This document shows, one piece after another, positions 14,895-24,032 of a DNA stretch of 55,581 nt. Below the pieces are notes generated by a model. That model saw nothing but the letters and a program-made list of their open reading frames with translations. It made no database searches and was not told where the DNA came from. Made by a program: the position numbers and the translations under genes. Location of the stretch: positions 1 through 55,581 of the forward strand of contig SECS01000007.1 of assembly GCA_004211435.1 (NCBI GenBank). The letters run 5' to 3'. This stretch comes from Novosphingobium sp. Lineage in GTDB: Bacteria > Pseudomonadota > Alphaproteobacteria > Sphingomonadales > Sphingomonadaceae. Within the stretch, counting starts at the first letter, position 1. Each line of letters starts with the position of its first letter.

Positions 14895-17800
14895 ATGATC
14901 GACCGCATTGTAACGCTCTCAGTCGAGCGCCGCTGGTTCGTCCTGCTGATAACCGCCATCGCCGCGGTCATCGGCGGCTGGGGGCTATCGCGCCTGCCTA
15001 TCGACGCCGTTCCCGACATCACCAACAACCAGGTCCAGGTCAACATCCAGGCGCCCGCGCTCTCGCCCGAACTGGTCGAGAAGCAGATCGCCTTCCCGAT
15101 CGAGACCGCGCTCGCCGGGGTCCCCGGCCTTGAATACACACGCTCGCTCAGCCGCAACGGCTTTGCCCAGGTGACGGCCGTCTTCGACGACTCCACCGAC
15201 ATCTACTTCGCGCGACAGCAGGTCGCCGAACGTCTGCGCGTCGCCGAGGAGAACCTGCCCGACGGCGTCACTCCGACAATGGGGCCGATCGCCACGGGCC
15301 TGGGCGAGGTCTACATGTGGACCGTCCACCTCGCGCACCGAAAGGACGACAAGCACAAGCCGGGTGAGCCCGGCCTCCAGCCCGACGGCAGCTACATCAC
15401 GCCTGAAGGCGACCGCCTAGTCACCGAGGCCGACAAGGCGACCTACCTCCGCACTGCCCAGGACTGGATCGTTGCGCCCTTGCTCAAGAACACCCAGGGG
15501 CTGGCCGGTGTCGATTCGATCGGCGGCTACGTGAAGCAGTTCCAGGTGATCCCCGATCCGCAGCGCCTCGCGGCTGTCGGACTCAACCTGACACAGCTCG
15601 CCCAGGCGCTAGAGGATAACAACGTCGGGGTAGGTGCCGGCGTGGTCGATCGTGGCGGTGAAGGCCTCGCGGTCCGCTCCGACGCGCGCATCCGCAACAT
15701 CGGCGAACTGGCCTCGACGGTCATCGCCACCCGCGAAGGTACGCCAATCCGGCTCGACCAGGTCGCGCAGGTGAAGCTTGGTCAGGCGATCCGCTACGGC
15801 TCGGCCTCGGAGAACGGCAGGGAGGTCGTCGTCGGTACCGCGATCATGCGGATCGGCGAGAACAGCCGAAACGTCGCCTCGGCCGTGTCCGCTCGGCTCG
15901 GCGAGATCAACGCCTCGCTCCCGACCGACGTCATCGTCCAGCCCGTGCTCGACCGCACAGCGCTCGTGAACTCGACGATCAAGACCGTCGCCAAGAACCT
16001 GACCGAAGGCGCGTTGCTCGTCATCGTCGTGCTATTCGCGCTGCTGGGCAACTTCCGCGCGGCGCTCATCGCGGCGCTCGTCATTCCGATCACCATGCTC
16101 ATGACGAGCTTCGGCATGCTGCGCGGCGGGGTTTCGGCCAACCTGATGAGCCTGGGCGCGCTCGACTTCGGCCTGATCGTCGATGGCGCCGTCATCATCG
16201 TCGAGAACGCGTTGCGGCGCATGGCGGAGCGTCAGCACCATGTCGGCCGGACGCTCTCGCTCGACGAGCGCCTCTCTACCGTCGCGACTGCGGCGCGCGA
16301 GATGATCCGTCCGTCCGTCTTCGGGCAGGCGATCATCATCCTCGTCTACGTCCCGCTGCTCACGCTGACCGGGGTCGAGGGAAAGACCTTCACGCCGATG
16401 GCGCTGACGGTCATCATCGCGCTCGCCTGCGCCTTCGTCCTCTCGCTCACCTTCGTCCCCGCCATGCTCGCGATCTGGCTTTCGAAGCCCGTCGAGGAGA
16501 AGGAGGGCCGGATCATGTCCTGGCTCAAGAGCCGGTACGAGCCCGGCCTCGAGCGGGCGATGAAGCGCCCGACCCTGACAATGGGCATCGGCGCAGGCAG
16601 CTTCCTGGCCGCGATCCTCGCCTTCTCGCTGCTTGGCCAGGAATTCCTGCCCCAGCTCGACGAGGGCGATCTGACCGCCCAGGTGCTTCGCATCCCCGGA
16701 ACCTCTGTCGATCAGAGCCAGGCCATGCAGTCGCGCATCGAGCGCGAGGTCGGCAGGCTGCCCGAGGTCAAGTTCGTTTTCTCGAAGACCGGCACGGCCG
16801 AACTCGCATCCGACCCCATGCCGCCAAACATCTCGGACACCTTCATCATCATGAAGCCAAGGGACCAATGGCCCGACGCCAAACTGTCGAAGGCCGACCT
16901 CGTGTCGAAGGTGGAAAAGGTGCTGAACGGCTTGCCGGGCGGCGCCTTCGAGATCAGCCAGCCGATCCAGATGCGCTTCAACGAGCTCATCGCGGGCGTT
17001 CGCGGGGACGTCGCCATCAAGGTCTTCGGCGACGACTTCGACACGATGAACGCGACCGCGAACAAGGTCGCGGCCGCGCTTCGCAAGACGCCCGGCGCGG
17101 TTGACGTCCGGGTGGAACAGACCGAGGGGTTGCCTATCCTCGACATCCGGCCCAAGCGCGACATCATGTCGCGTCTCGGCGTGACCGCGCAGACCGTGCA
17201 GGATACCGTCTCGGCGGCGATCGGTGGACGCGACGCGGGCATGATCTTCGAGGGGGACCGCCGCTTCGCGGTGACGATCCGCCTCTCGAACACGGCGCGG
17301 GCCGACCTTCAGACCCTGGGCCAGGTACCCGTCCCGCTTCCAGCGGGTGGCTTCGTACCCCTGCAGAGCGTCGCTGACATCGGCGTCACCGACGGCCCCA
17401 ACCAGATCAGCCGCGAGAACGGCAAGCGGCGGGTCGTGGTCCAGGCGAACGTACGTGGCCGCGACGTCGCGGGCGTGGTGAACGACGCGCAGGCGGCGAT
17501 CGACCGCGACGTGCGCCTCACCGCAGGGCAGTACCTCGACTGGGGCGGTCAGTTCGAGAACCTGCAATCTGCGAGCCAGCGGCTTATGCTGGTGGTCCCG
17601 GTCTGCTTCGCGCTGATCATCCTCCTGCTCTACGGGGCCCTGGGCAGTGTGCGCGAAGCGGTGATCGTCTTCACTGGTGTTCCACTCGCGCTCGTGGGTG
17701 GTATTCTCGCGCTGTCCTTGCGAGGCATGCCCTTCTCGATCTCGGCGGCGGTCGGCTTCATCGCCCTGTCGGGAATCGCAGTGCTCAACGGCCTGGTCAT

Positions 17801-18128
17801 GGTCTCCTCGATCCAGGATCTGATGGCCAGGGGCATGGGTCGCGCTGAAGCGGCCTATTCGGGCGCAATGATGCGGCTTCGACCGGTGGTCATGACCGCG
17901 CTCGTCGCCAGCCTCGGCTTCGTGCCGATGGCGATCGCGACGGGCTCGGGCGCCGAGGTGCAGAAGCCGCTGGCGACAGTCGTCATCGGCGGCCTGATCA
18001 CCGCGACGCTGCTGACGCTGTTCGTCCTGCCCACCCTCTACGCGAGGTACGGCAGACGCGAGACCGAACTGCCCGAGGCCGAGCATCATACGCCTTCACC
18101 GCAAAGCACGGGCGAGGTGCAGCCATGA
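14895..18128 (+). CDS. czcA: CzcA-type RND heavy-metal efflux pump
   Basis: A 1077-residue HME-RND transporter, the proton-driven inner-membrane motor of the Czc pump, with twelve predicted transmembrane helices and two large periplasmic loops. Diagnostic signatures are the N-terminal LPIDAVPDITNNQVQVN and the TM4 motif DFGLIVDGAVIIVEN (about 423-437). The DFG-x3-DG-x6-EN pattern is that of divalent-cation (Zn/Co/Cd) HME1 pumps rather than Cu/Ag CusA pumps. The length is normal. It starts 3 bp after czcB, and its stop overlaps the following CDF gene by 4 bp. The substrate is inferred from the motif. Confidence 0.95.
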   Translation: MIDRIVTLSVERRWFVLLITAIAAVIGGWGLSRLPIDAVPDITNNQVQVNIQAPALSPELVEKQIAFPIETALAGVPGLEYTRSLSRNGFAQVTAVFDDSTDIYFARQQVAERLRVAEENLPDGVTPTMGPIATGLGEVYMWTVHLAHRKDDKHKPGEPGLQPDGSYITPEGDRLVTEADKATYLRTAQDWIVAPLLKNTQGLAGVDSIGGYVKQFQVIPDPQRLAAVGLNLTQLAQALEDNNVGVGAGVVDRGGEGLAVRSDARIRNIGELASTVIATREGTPIRLDQVAQVKLGQAIRYGSASENGREVVVGTAIMRIGENSRNVASAVSARLGEINASLPTDVIVQPVLDRTALVNSTIKTVAKNLTEGALLVIVVLFALLGNFRAALIAALVIPITMLMTSFGMLRGGVSANLMSLGALDFGLIVDGAVIIVENALRRMAERQHHVGRTLSLDERLSTVATAAREMIRPSVFGQAIIILVYVPLLTLTGVEGKTFTPMALTVIIALACAFVLSLTFVPAMLAIWLSKPVEEKEGRIMSWLKSRYEPGLERAMKRPTLTMGIGAGSFLAAILAFSLLGQEFLPQLDEGDLTAQVLRIPGTSVDQSQAMQSRIEREVGRLPEVKFVFSKTGTAELASDPMPPNISDTFIIMKPRDQWPDAKLSKADLVSKVEKVLNGLPGGAFEISQPIQMRFNELIAGVRGDVAIKVFGDDFDTMNATANKVAAALRKTPGAVDVRVEQTEGLPILDIRPKRDIMSRLGVTAQTVQDTVSAAIGGRDAGMIFEGDRRFAVTIRLSNTARADLQTLGQVPVPLPAGGFVPLQSVADIGVTDGPNQISRENGKRRVVVQANVRGRDVAGVVNDAQAAIDRDVRLTAGQYLDWGGQFENLQSASQRLMLVVPVCFALIILLLYGALGSVREAVIVFTGVPLALVGGILALSLRGMPFSISAAVGFIALSGIAVLNGLVMVSSIQDLMARGMGRAEAAYSGAMMRLRPVVMTALVASLGFVPMAIATGSGAEVQKPLATVVIGGLITATLLTLFVLPTLYARYGRRETELPEAEHHTPSPQSTGEVQP

Positions 18129-18727
18129 CTGCGGACCAGGACAAGATGACCCGGGAGCGCCGGACGCTGTGGATCGTGCTGATCCTCAACGCCGGCATCT
18201 CGGCCGCCTTCTTCGTGGCCGGGCTGACCGCCGATTCGAGTGCGCTCATCGCGAACGGCGTCGACAACCTGTCGGACAGCGTCGTCTACCTGCTCAGCCT
18301 GATCGCGCTCAGCCGAGGCGCGATCTGGAAGACGCGGGCGGCGACGGTGTCGGGCGTGATGCTGCTCGTCTTCGCGGTCGGCATCATGCTCGATGTCGTC
18401 CGTCGCTACATCTACGGCAGCGACCCGATCGGCTCTACGATGATGGTGATGTCGGCGGTCGCCGCCGTGGTCAACTTCGCCTGTCTGCGCCTTCTGCAGC
18501 GACTTCAGGAGCCCGACGTGGCCATGCGGGCCGCAACGACCTTCAGCTTCAACGACTTCATCTCGAACGGCGGCATCCTCATCGCAGGAGCCCTGGTGCT
18601 GTGTCTCGCGACCAACTGGCCCGATCTCCTCGTCGGCGTCGCGACGGCCGTGATCGCGGTCATAGGCGGCATCGAGATCCTCGTGGACGCGCGATCAGAG
18701 CGACGCGGCGAGGAGGGCCAGCCGTGA
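18125..18727 (+). CDS. Second CDF-family cation transporter
   Basis: A 200-residue integral membrane protein with about six segments, related to the CDF gene at 10928. TM2 reads ANGVDNLSDSVVYLLSL (D-x3-D). TM5 reads FSFNDFISNGG, so the usual His of H-x3-D is again absent by eye alignment. It lacks a large cytosolic C-terminal domain. The ATGA overlap with czcA makes translational coupling likely. It probably loads the periplasm with metal that CzcCBA then expels. A low-affinity or specialised CDF subgroup is possible. Confidence 0.8.
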   Translation: MTADQDKMTRERRTLWIVLILNAGISAAFFVAGLTADSSALIANGVDNLSDSVVYLLSLIALSRGAIWKTRAATVSGVMLLVFAVGIMLDVVRRYIYGSDPIGSTMMVMSAVAAVVNFACLRLLQRLQEPDVAMRAATTFSFNDFISNGGILIAGALVLCLATNWPDLLVGVATAVIAVIGGIEILVDARSERRGEEGQP

Positions 18728-18855
18728 AACCTCTCAACCCCAATGACCCCCCGCAGGTGTTTGGCAAAATGGAACTGCGCGAGAAGGGTCCGCGCCGTGG
18801 ACGGGGCACGCCCTGGCCGTCCACGGCGCACAAGATACGATCGATCAGCCGGGAC

Positions 18856-19269
18856 ATGGACGGCTGGTCGATCGGTCGAGCGGCCATCGGACTAGCTCTC
18901 GTTTCGCTGTTTCTCGCCGGTTGCTCGAAAGAAGAAGATCACTCAGCCCACAAGGTCCAGGCGGATCACCTGGGACTGAACAGGCCTGGCCCGCAGCTCT
19001 TCCGCTGCAACGACACGTCGATGGTCGGGGTCGATCTCTTGGCTGGTGGCCTGTCGCTCAATCTGCGGGAGCCCGCCACCGCCCCCGCCGAGCGCCTGAC
19101 CGCCGAGGCCGACGGTCTACCCTTCGTCAGCGCGGCGGTCAGCCTCGCCCACTCGCACGACACGATCGCCATCATGCGTACCGGCAAGCCCGTGAAGGTC
19201 TGTCGCCGGGCGCAAGCGCCAACGGGTAGGCCCGCGCAGGTCGCCCCGAGCCCGCCAACTCCAGAGTAA
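18856..19269 (+). CDS. Lipoprotein with possible MliC-like C-terminal domain
   Basis: A 137-residue lipoprotein. The start MDGWSIGRAAIG gives a clean signal ending LFLAGC, with lipidated Cys near residue 20; an upstream GTG at 18724 would overlap the CDF stop but adds only unconvincing sequence. The mature start KEEDHSAHKVQADH is His-rich. The rest (LFRCNDTSMVGVDLLAGG ... LAHSHDTIAIMRTGKPVKVCRR) has paired Cys and a beta pattern reminiscent of MliC/lysozyme-inhibitor folds. It lies 17 bp before the P-type ATPase gene. Role in metal handling inferred only from context. Confidence 0.6.
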   Translation: MDGWSIGRAAIGLALVSLFLAGCSKEEDHSAHKVQADHLGLNRPGPQLFRCNDTSMVGVDLLAGGLSLNLREPATAPAERLTAEADGLPFVSAAVSLAHSHDTIAIMRTGKPVKVCRRAQAPTGRPAQVAPSPPTPE

Positions 19270-19286
19270 GACGTCAGGAAAGCCCG

Positions 19287-21839
19287 ATGAACGAAAAGCT
19301 GAAACTGGACATCCCCCTCATACTCCCCGAGGTCAGCGACACGTCCGACGCCTGCGTGCTGCGGCTGACGGCAGAGCTTTCCGCCCGCGCCGGCGTCGAG
19401 CAGGCCCACGTGGTCGCACCCGTGGGTGATGGACCTCCCAACCTCTGCATCCACTATGATCCACGCGTCATCTCGCTCAGCCGGATTCGCGAGATCGCCC
19501 AGGCGACGGGCGCCGCCATAACCGGCAGATTCGGCCACCTTTTCTGGACCGTGAAGGGCATCGGTTTTCAGCGCCGCGCCCGCACGGTCTCGGAACGCCT
19601 CATGGCTCTCAAGGGCATCATCGAGGCCGAGGCTACCGCCACAGGCGCGCTGCGCATCGAGTTCGACCGCGAGCGGATAACGCCCGAGAGGATTATAGAG
19701 GAACTCGGCACCATGGGCGTCACGGTGGTCGACCGCAAACTAGCGGATGTCGCCCACGCCGCCCGTCCAACCCCGCGTCACGAGGGCTCCGAAAGCCACG
19801 AAGGCCATGATCACGCAGCCGGCCAGTCCGATGCCGGCCACGGCCACGATCACGACGGCGTGCTTGGCCCGAACACCGAGCTGATCTTCGCGCTCGGCTG
19901 CGGTGCATCGCTCGGAATCGGCTTCGCGATCGAGAAGTTCGTACCCGGCTCGCCAGGTTGGCTGCCCACGGCGCTCTATCTGATCGCCTATGCGCTGGGA
20001 GGGTTCTTCACCATCCGGGAGGCGTTTGACAACCTCAAGCTGCGCAAGTTCGAGATCGACACGCTGATGCTCGTGGCAGCCGCCGGTGCCGCCGCGCTCG
20101 GCGCCTTCGCCGAAGGCGCGCTACTGCTCTTCCTATTCAGCCTCGGGCATGCGCTCGAACACTACGCCATGGGCCGTGCCAAGCGCGCGATCGAAGCCTT
20201 GGCTGACCTCGCGCCCAAGACTGCCATGGTTCGCCGTGCCGACGGATCCACCCAAGAGGTGCCGGTCGAGGTTCTCGCCATCGGCGATATCGTCATCATT
20301 AAGCCCGACGAGCGCGTCCCGGCCGATGGTTTCCTGGTGAAGGGCGTGACGGTGATCAATCAGGCACCCGTCACCGGCGAGAGCATGCCGGTCGACAAGC
20401 GCGCCGTCGTCGACGCCAAGGTCGCTCGTACCAATTCGGACCGTATTGACGCCGGCAGCCGGGCCTTCGCCGGCACCATCAACGGCAGCGGTCTCATCGA
20501 GATCGAAGTCACCAGGCTCTCGAGCGAGACGACGCTCGCGAAGGTCGTGAAGATGGTGAGCGAAGCCGAGACCCAGAAATCGCCCACCCAGAGGTTCACC
20601 GACCGTTTCGAGCGGGTCTTCGTACCCGTTGTGCTGGGCCTCGCCTTCGTGCTGCTCTTCGCCTGGGTGGTCGTCGACGAGCCGTTCCGCGACAGCTTCT
20701 ATCGCGCGATGGCGGTGCTCGTTGCCGCAAGCCCCTGCGCGCTCGCCATTGCCACACCTAGCGCCGTCCTCTCCGGCGTCGCTCGAGCGGCACGCGGCGG
20801 CGTGTTGGTGAAGGGTGGCGCACCGCTCGAGCTCCTGGGTTCGCTCACGGCCATCGCTTTCGACAAGACGGGGACGCTCACAATGGGTGAGCCACGGATC
20901 GAGCAGATCCTTCCGTCGCCCGGAGTCGAGGTCAAGGAACTGATGGCCATCGCGGTCGCGGTCGAAAGCCTCAGCGACCATCCGCTGGCGCAGGCCATCG
21001 CGCGCGACGGCCGTGAATATCTCAGAAACGGTTCAACCCCGCAGGCAGAAAACCTCAAGAGCCTGACGGGTCGCGGCGTCTCGGCTCTTGTCGATGGGGA
21101 CGAAGTCCTCATCGGCAAGGCCGAGATGTTCGGCGTCGACGGCATCGCTCCACTGTCGAGTGCGATGTCCGACGCGATCGCGATGCTTCGGTCCAAGGGC
21201 CAGACCAGCATGGTCGTGCGCAAAGGTGGGAAGGATCTAGGCGCGATCGGCCTGATGGACACGCCGCGCATCGGGGCGAAGGCTGCGCTCGACCAACTGC
21301 GCGAGATCGGCATCGAGCGCATGATCATGATCTCGGGCGACCACCAGCGGGTCGCCGAGGCGGTCGCTGCGCAGGTCGGCATCACCGAGGCCTGGGGCGA
21401 TCTCATGCCCGAGGACAAGGTCGAGGCGATCAAGAAGCTGCGCTCCGATACCAAGGTCGCGATGGTCGGTGACGGCGTCAACGATGCGCCAGCGATGGCC
21501 AGCGCCACCGTCGGCATCGCGATGGGCGCGGCTGGCTCGGACGTCGCGCTCGAGACGGCCGACGTCGCCTTGATGGCGGACGACCTCAGCCATCTGCCGT
21601 TCGCGGTCGGCCTCAGCCGGCACACCCGGTCGGTGATCCGGCAGAACGTCTTCGTCAGCCTCGGCGTGGTCGCCTTTCTCGTGCCCGCCACGATCCTCGG
21701 GCTCGGGATCGGTCCAGCGGTTGCCCTGCACGAAGGTTCGACACTGCTCGTCGTGATCAACGCCCTTCGGCTGCTCGCCTACCGCGACCCCCGGGCCCGA
21801 GCGGCAGCGGCTGACGAGCCCGCCGCTCTGCGCCGCTGA
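19287..21839 (+). CDS. P1B-type heavy-metal ATPase with SPC motif (Zn/Cd/Co type)
   Basis: An 850-residue cation-translocating ATPase. The transport motif is SPC (482-484) instead of CPC, and the last helix carries HEGSTLLVVINALRLL (815 on). Both mark the P1B-4 group, which handles Co, Zn, Cd or related ions. The catalytic set is complete: TGES 363-366, DKTGTLT with phosphorylated D526, SDHPLAQA and GDGVNDAP from 728. The N-terminus has two HMA-like repeats without any CxxC pair, then a His/Asp-rich linker (SHEGHDHAAGQ ... HGHDHD, about 170-193) that could replace them in metal sensing. It exports metal to the periplasm for CzcCBA. Confidence 0.92.
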   Translation: MNEKLKLDIPLILPEVSDTSDACVLRLTAELSARAGVEQAHVVAPVGDGPPNLCIHYDPRVISLSRIREIAQATGAAITGRFGHLFWTVKGIGFQRRARTVSERLMALKGIIEAEATATGALRIEFDRERITPERIIEELGTMGVTVVDRKLADVAHAARPTPRHEGSESHEGHDHAAGQSDAGHGHDHDGVLGPNTELIFALGCGASLGIGFAIEKFVPGSPGWLPTALYLIAYALGGFFTIREAFDNLKLRKFEIDTLMLVAAAGAAALGAFAEGALLLFLFSLGHALEHYAMGRAKRAIEALADLAPKTAMVRRADGSTQEVPVEVLAIGDIVIIKPDERVPADGFLVKGVTVINQAPVTGESMPVDKRAVVDAKVARTNSDRIDAGSRAFAGTINGSGLIEIEVTRLSSETTLAKVVKMVSEAETQKSPTQRFTDRFERVFVPVVLGLAFVLLFAWVVVDEPFRDSFYRAMAVLVAASPCALAIATPSAVLSGVARAARGGVLVKGGAPLELLGSLTAIAFDKTGTLTMGEPRIEQILPSPGVEVKELMAIAVAVESLSDHPLAQAIARDGREYLRNGSTPQAENLKSLTGRGVSALVDGDEVLIGKAEMFGVDGIAPLSSAMSDAIAMLRSKGQTSMVVRKGGKDLGAIGLMDTPRIGAKAALDQLREIGIERMIMISGDHQRVAEAVAAQVGITEAWGDLMPEDKVEAIKKLRSDTKVAMVGDGVNDAPAMASATVGIAMGAAGSDVALETADVALMADDLSHLPFAVGLSRHTRSVIRQNVFVSLGVVAFLVPATILGLGIGPAVALHEGSTLLVVINALRLLAYRDPRARAAAADEPAALRR

Positions 21840-21872
21840 AGGAAAACTCGCAGAAAAGGGAAGGAGAAGCGC

Positions 21873-22301
21873 ATGACCGACATCCGCAGCATAGCCGCCA
21901 CCCGGGACCTGATCAGCCAGCGCACCGAGGTGCTGCGCGGCCTATCTCGTCCCGGACCCGCGACACAACCGGACGGCACCGCGCCCGGCAGCTTCGCCGC
22001 CGTGCTGTCGAACGTCACGAACCTCCAGTCCACCACCGCGCTGACCGCGCCGTCTGCCGTGCAGGAAACCGGGGTACCGGCGGCCGGACTCGTGTCGACG
22101 CTATCGTCGCTCCTCGGGCGCGTGAACGCCACTCAAGTGCGTGAGGACGAGGCAACCGAGGCCTACCAGACAGGTGAAAGCAACGACATCGCCAAGGTCG
22201 CCTTGGCCGAGCAAGAGGCCTCGGTGGCCTTCGAGGCGACGCTGCAGGTGCGGAACAAGCTGCTCGCTGCATACCAGGAGATCCTGCGCATGCAGGTCTG
22301 A
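21873..22301 (+). CDS. FliE-like protein (flagellar hook-basal body family)
   Basis: A 142-residue protein whose C-terminal 55 residues match FliE closely: TGESNDIAKVALAEQEASVAF, then LQVRNKLLAAYQEILRMQV, compare the FliE signature VRNKLVxAYQEIMRMQV. FliE is the small periplasmic adaptor joining the MS ring and rod of the flagellum. The N-terminal 80 residues are longer and Ala/Thr/Ser-rich compared with the usual 100-110-residue protein. A GGAGAAG ribosome site precedes it and it follows the P-type ATPase by 33 bp. No other flagellar gene is in the window, so this is an orphan. Confidence 0.8.
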   Translation: MTDIRSIAATRDLISQRTEVLRGLSRPGPATQPDGTAPGSFAAVLSNVTNLQSTTALTAPSAVQETGVPAAGLVSTLSSLLGRVNATQVREDEATEAYQTGESNDIAKVALAEQEASVAFEATLQVRNKLLAAYQEILRMQV

Positions 22302-22400
22302 CAGTGAGCAACAGGGAACCGCGCAATTCGGCCCTTCGCTCGCTGAGCACCTGCAACGCGTGTCGTCGACCATTGTCGGCGGGAGGAATGGGAACACACA

Positions 22401-22883
22401 ATGCTGGAAGTGGAAAACGAGTCGACGGTGGCGGCTTCAATCGGAGCGACATGGGCGGCAATCAGCGGCTTTGAGAACTATCGCCGGTGGCACCCATACG
22501 TGATCATCGAGGGGCTCGCCGGGCTTGACGAAGTCGTTGGCTATTCGTTCCAAGCCCGGTCCCCCCAGGCGAAGCGTTGGACGGTTGAAGGGCAGGTAAC
22601 TGAGTTCGAGTTGGAACGACGCCTGACGATCAGCGTCGGCTTCCGATACCTCGGGCTCGAGGAGACCCATTCTATCTCGCCACTCGCGAATGGCGTCCGC
22701 ATAGTGCACGGCCTTCGGTTCACCGGTGTCCTTACGGTGCTCGGCCTGCCTGCCATTAAGCGCAATCTCGCGAAGCTGCTTACCGTGGAGGATCGCTGCC
22801 TGGTCCAGCACATTGCAGTGGGTAGCGGCCGAAAATCCGTTCGGCACGCAGTCCCGCACAAGCGAAATTCGGCTTCGAAATAG
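22401..22883 (+). CDS. SRPBCC-family protein
   Basis: A 160-residue protein of the SRPBCC/START-like fold (hydrophobic ligand-binding helix-grip). It shows the usual opening VAASIGATWAAISGFENYRRWHPYV, the central beta strands (VEGQVTEFELERRLTIS) and the closing helix LPAIKRNLAKLLTVED. Ligand unknown. The start ATG follows GGGAGGAATGGG. It is the next rightward gene after the FliE-like one, but a 100-bp gap suggests a weaker link with the metal operon. Confidence 0.75.
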   Translation: MLEVENESTVAASIGATWAAISGFENYRRWHPYVIIEGLAGLDEVVGYSFQARSPQAKRWTVEGQVTEFELERRLTISVGFRYLGLEETHSISPLANGVRIVHGLRFTGVLTVLGLPAIKRNLAKLLTVEDRCLVQHIAVGSGRKSVRHAVPHKRNSASK

Positions 22884-22980
22884 CGTTGATCGTGAGCGGC
22901 GGCCCTGCTGCTGACTGCGCATCGACAGCACGCTGAGGTAACGGTGTGGCACCGGTTGGAGTGCCGGCTGTCCATTTCGG

Positions 22981-23925
22981 ATGGAAATCTGGATAAAGGC
23001 TACACGCGGCGCTGCTATGAGCGTCGCCGAAAAGGAATTGCCTTTGATCGTCGGGAATTCACCGAGACTGCGTCAGATCGTGATCGAGGTCTGGAAGCCG
23101 TTGACCGTCCTCTTTGTCTGGGACGTTGCCGTCACCGTCTTCCACTTCCAGACCTCGTTCAACGAGCCTGCCTTGCCGCTGGCGCTGTTCGGCACGGCCC
23201 TCGCGTTGTTCCTCGGCTTCCGAACGAACGCGGCCTATGCGCGGTGGTGGGAGGCCCGAACGCTATGGGGAGCGTTGATCAACGCATCGCGCAGCCTGGC
23301 TAGGGTCACGGTCAGCCTGACGAAGGGCGAAGACGAGGCGGCAGGCATGCTGCGCCACGACGTCATCCTTCGGCAGATCGCCTTCGCCCACGCCATGCGT
23401 TGCCAGCTCAGGGAACAGAGCCCCGCGGAAGAGATCGAACGCATCGCGGGCTCCGAGGTCGCGGCAGTTGCCATGGGGCGGCGGAACGCGGCGAATGCAA
23501 TTCTCGAACAGGTGTCGGGCCTCTACTCCGAGGCGCTGGACGAAGGGCGCATCTCGCCGGTCCAGCAACTCCTGGTCGAGCAGACGCTCACCGACATCGC
23601 CAACGCATGGAGAGGATCAAGAACACGCCGCTGCCCAACGGCTTCCGGTTCTTCCCGAACCTGTTCGTCCGTATCTTCTGCGTTCTGTTGCCTATCGCGC
23701 TTGTCGAAACGCTCGGCATGGCAACGCCGTTCGGCTCGACGCTGATCGGGCTGATCTTCCTTGCCGCGCTCCAGCATCGGCGAAGATCTCACCAATCCGT
23801 TCGCCAACACCGTGCACGACGTGCCTCTAAGCGCGATGTGCCGGACGATCGAGATCGACTTGCTCCAGGCGCTGGGCCGTTCCGCCCCCGAACCGCTGAA
23901 GCCCGACCACGGCGTGCTCTGGTGA
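22981..23925 (+). pseudogene. Bestrophin-family channel gene broken by two frameshifts
   Basis: Reading across frames reconstructs a bestrophin-like membrane channel of about 310 residues: VIEVWKPLTVLFVWDVAVTVF, FGTALALFLGFRTNAAYARWWE, then after about 23607 a second frame gives MERIKNTPLPNGFRFFPNLF and FCVLLPIALVETLGMATPFG. After about 23775 a third frame gives IGEDLTNPFANTVHDVPLSAM and a stop at 23923. The first break looks like a short deletion near GCATGGAGAGG, where the family has a Gly/Ala-rich turn before ERIKNTP. The second is one extra base in CTCCAGCATCGG. All other sequence is intact, so the damage is recent or a sequencing error. Confidence 0.8.
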
Positions 23926-24032
23926 TTCCTGCCGGACACGGCGAGCGCGCGCTGGCCGTTAGCCTGATGCTGGCCTGCCCCGCCTTCTGATCTCGGCTTC
24001 GGACTGCCGGGAGACTGCCGTCATCTGCGGGC

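Noticed and set aside
16032..18089. 685-codon frame on the minus strand opposite czcA
   Set aside because: Low-complexity Asp/His/Arg-rich translation caused by GC-rich codon bias; the plus-strand CzcA is unambiguous.
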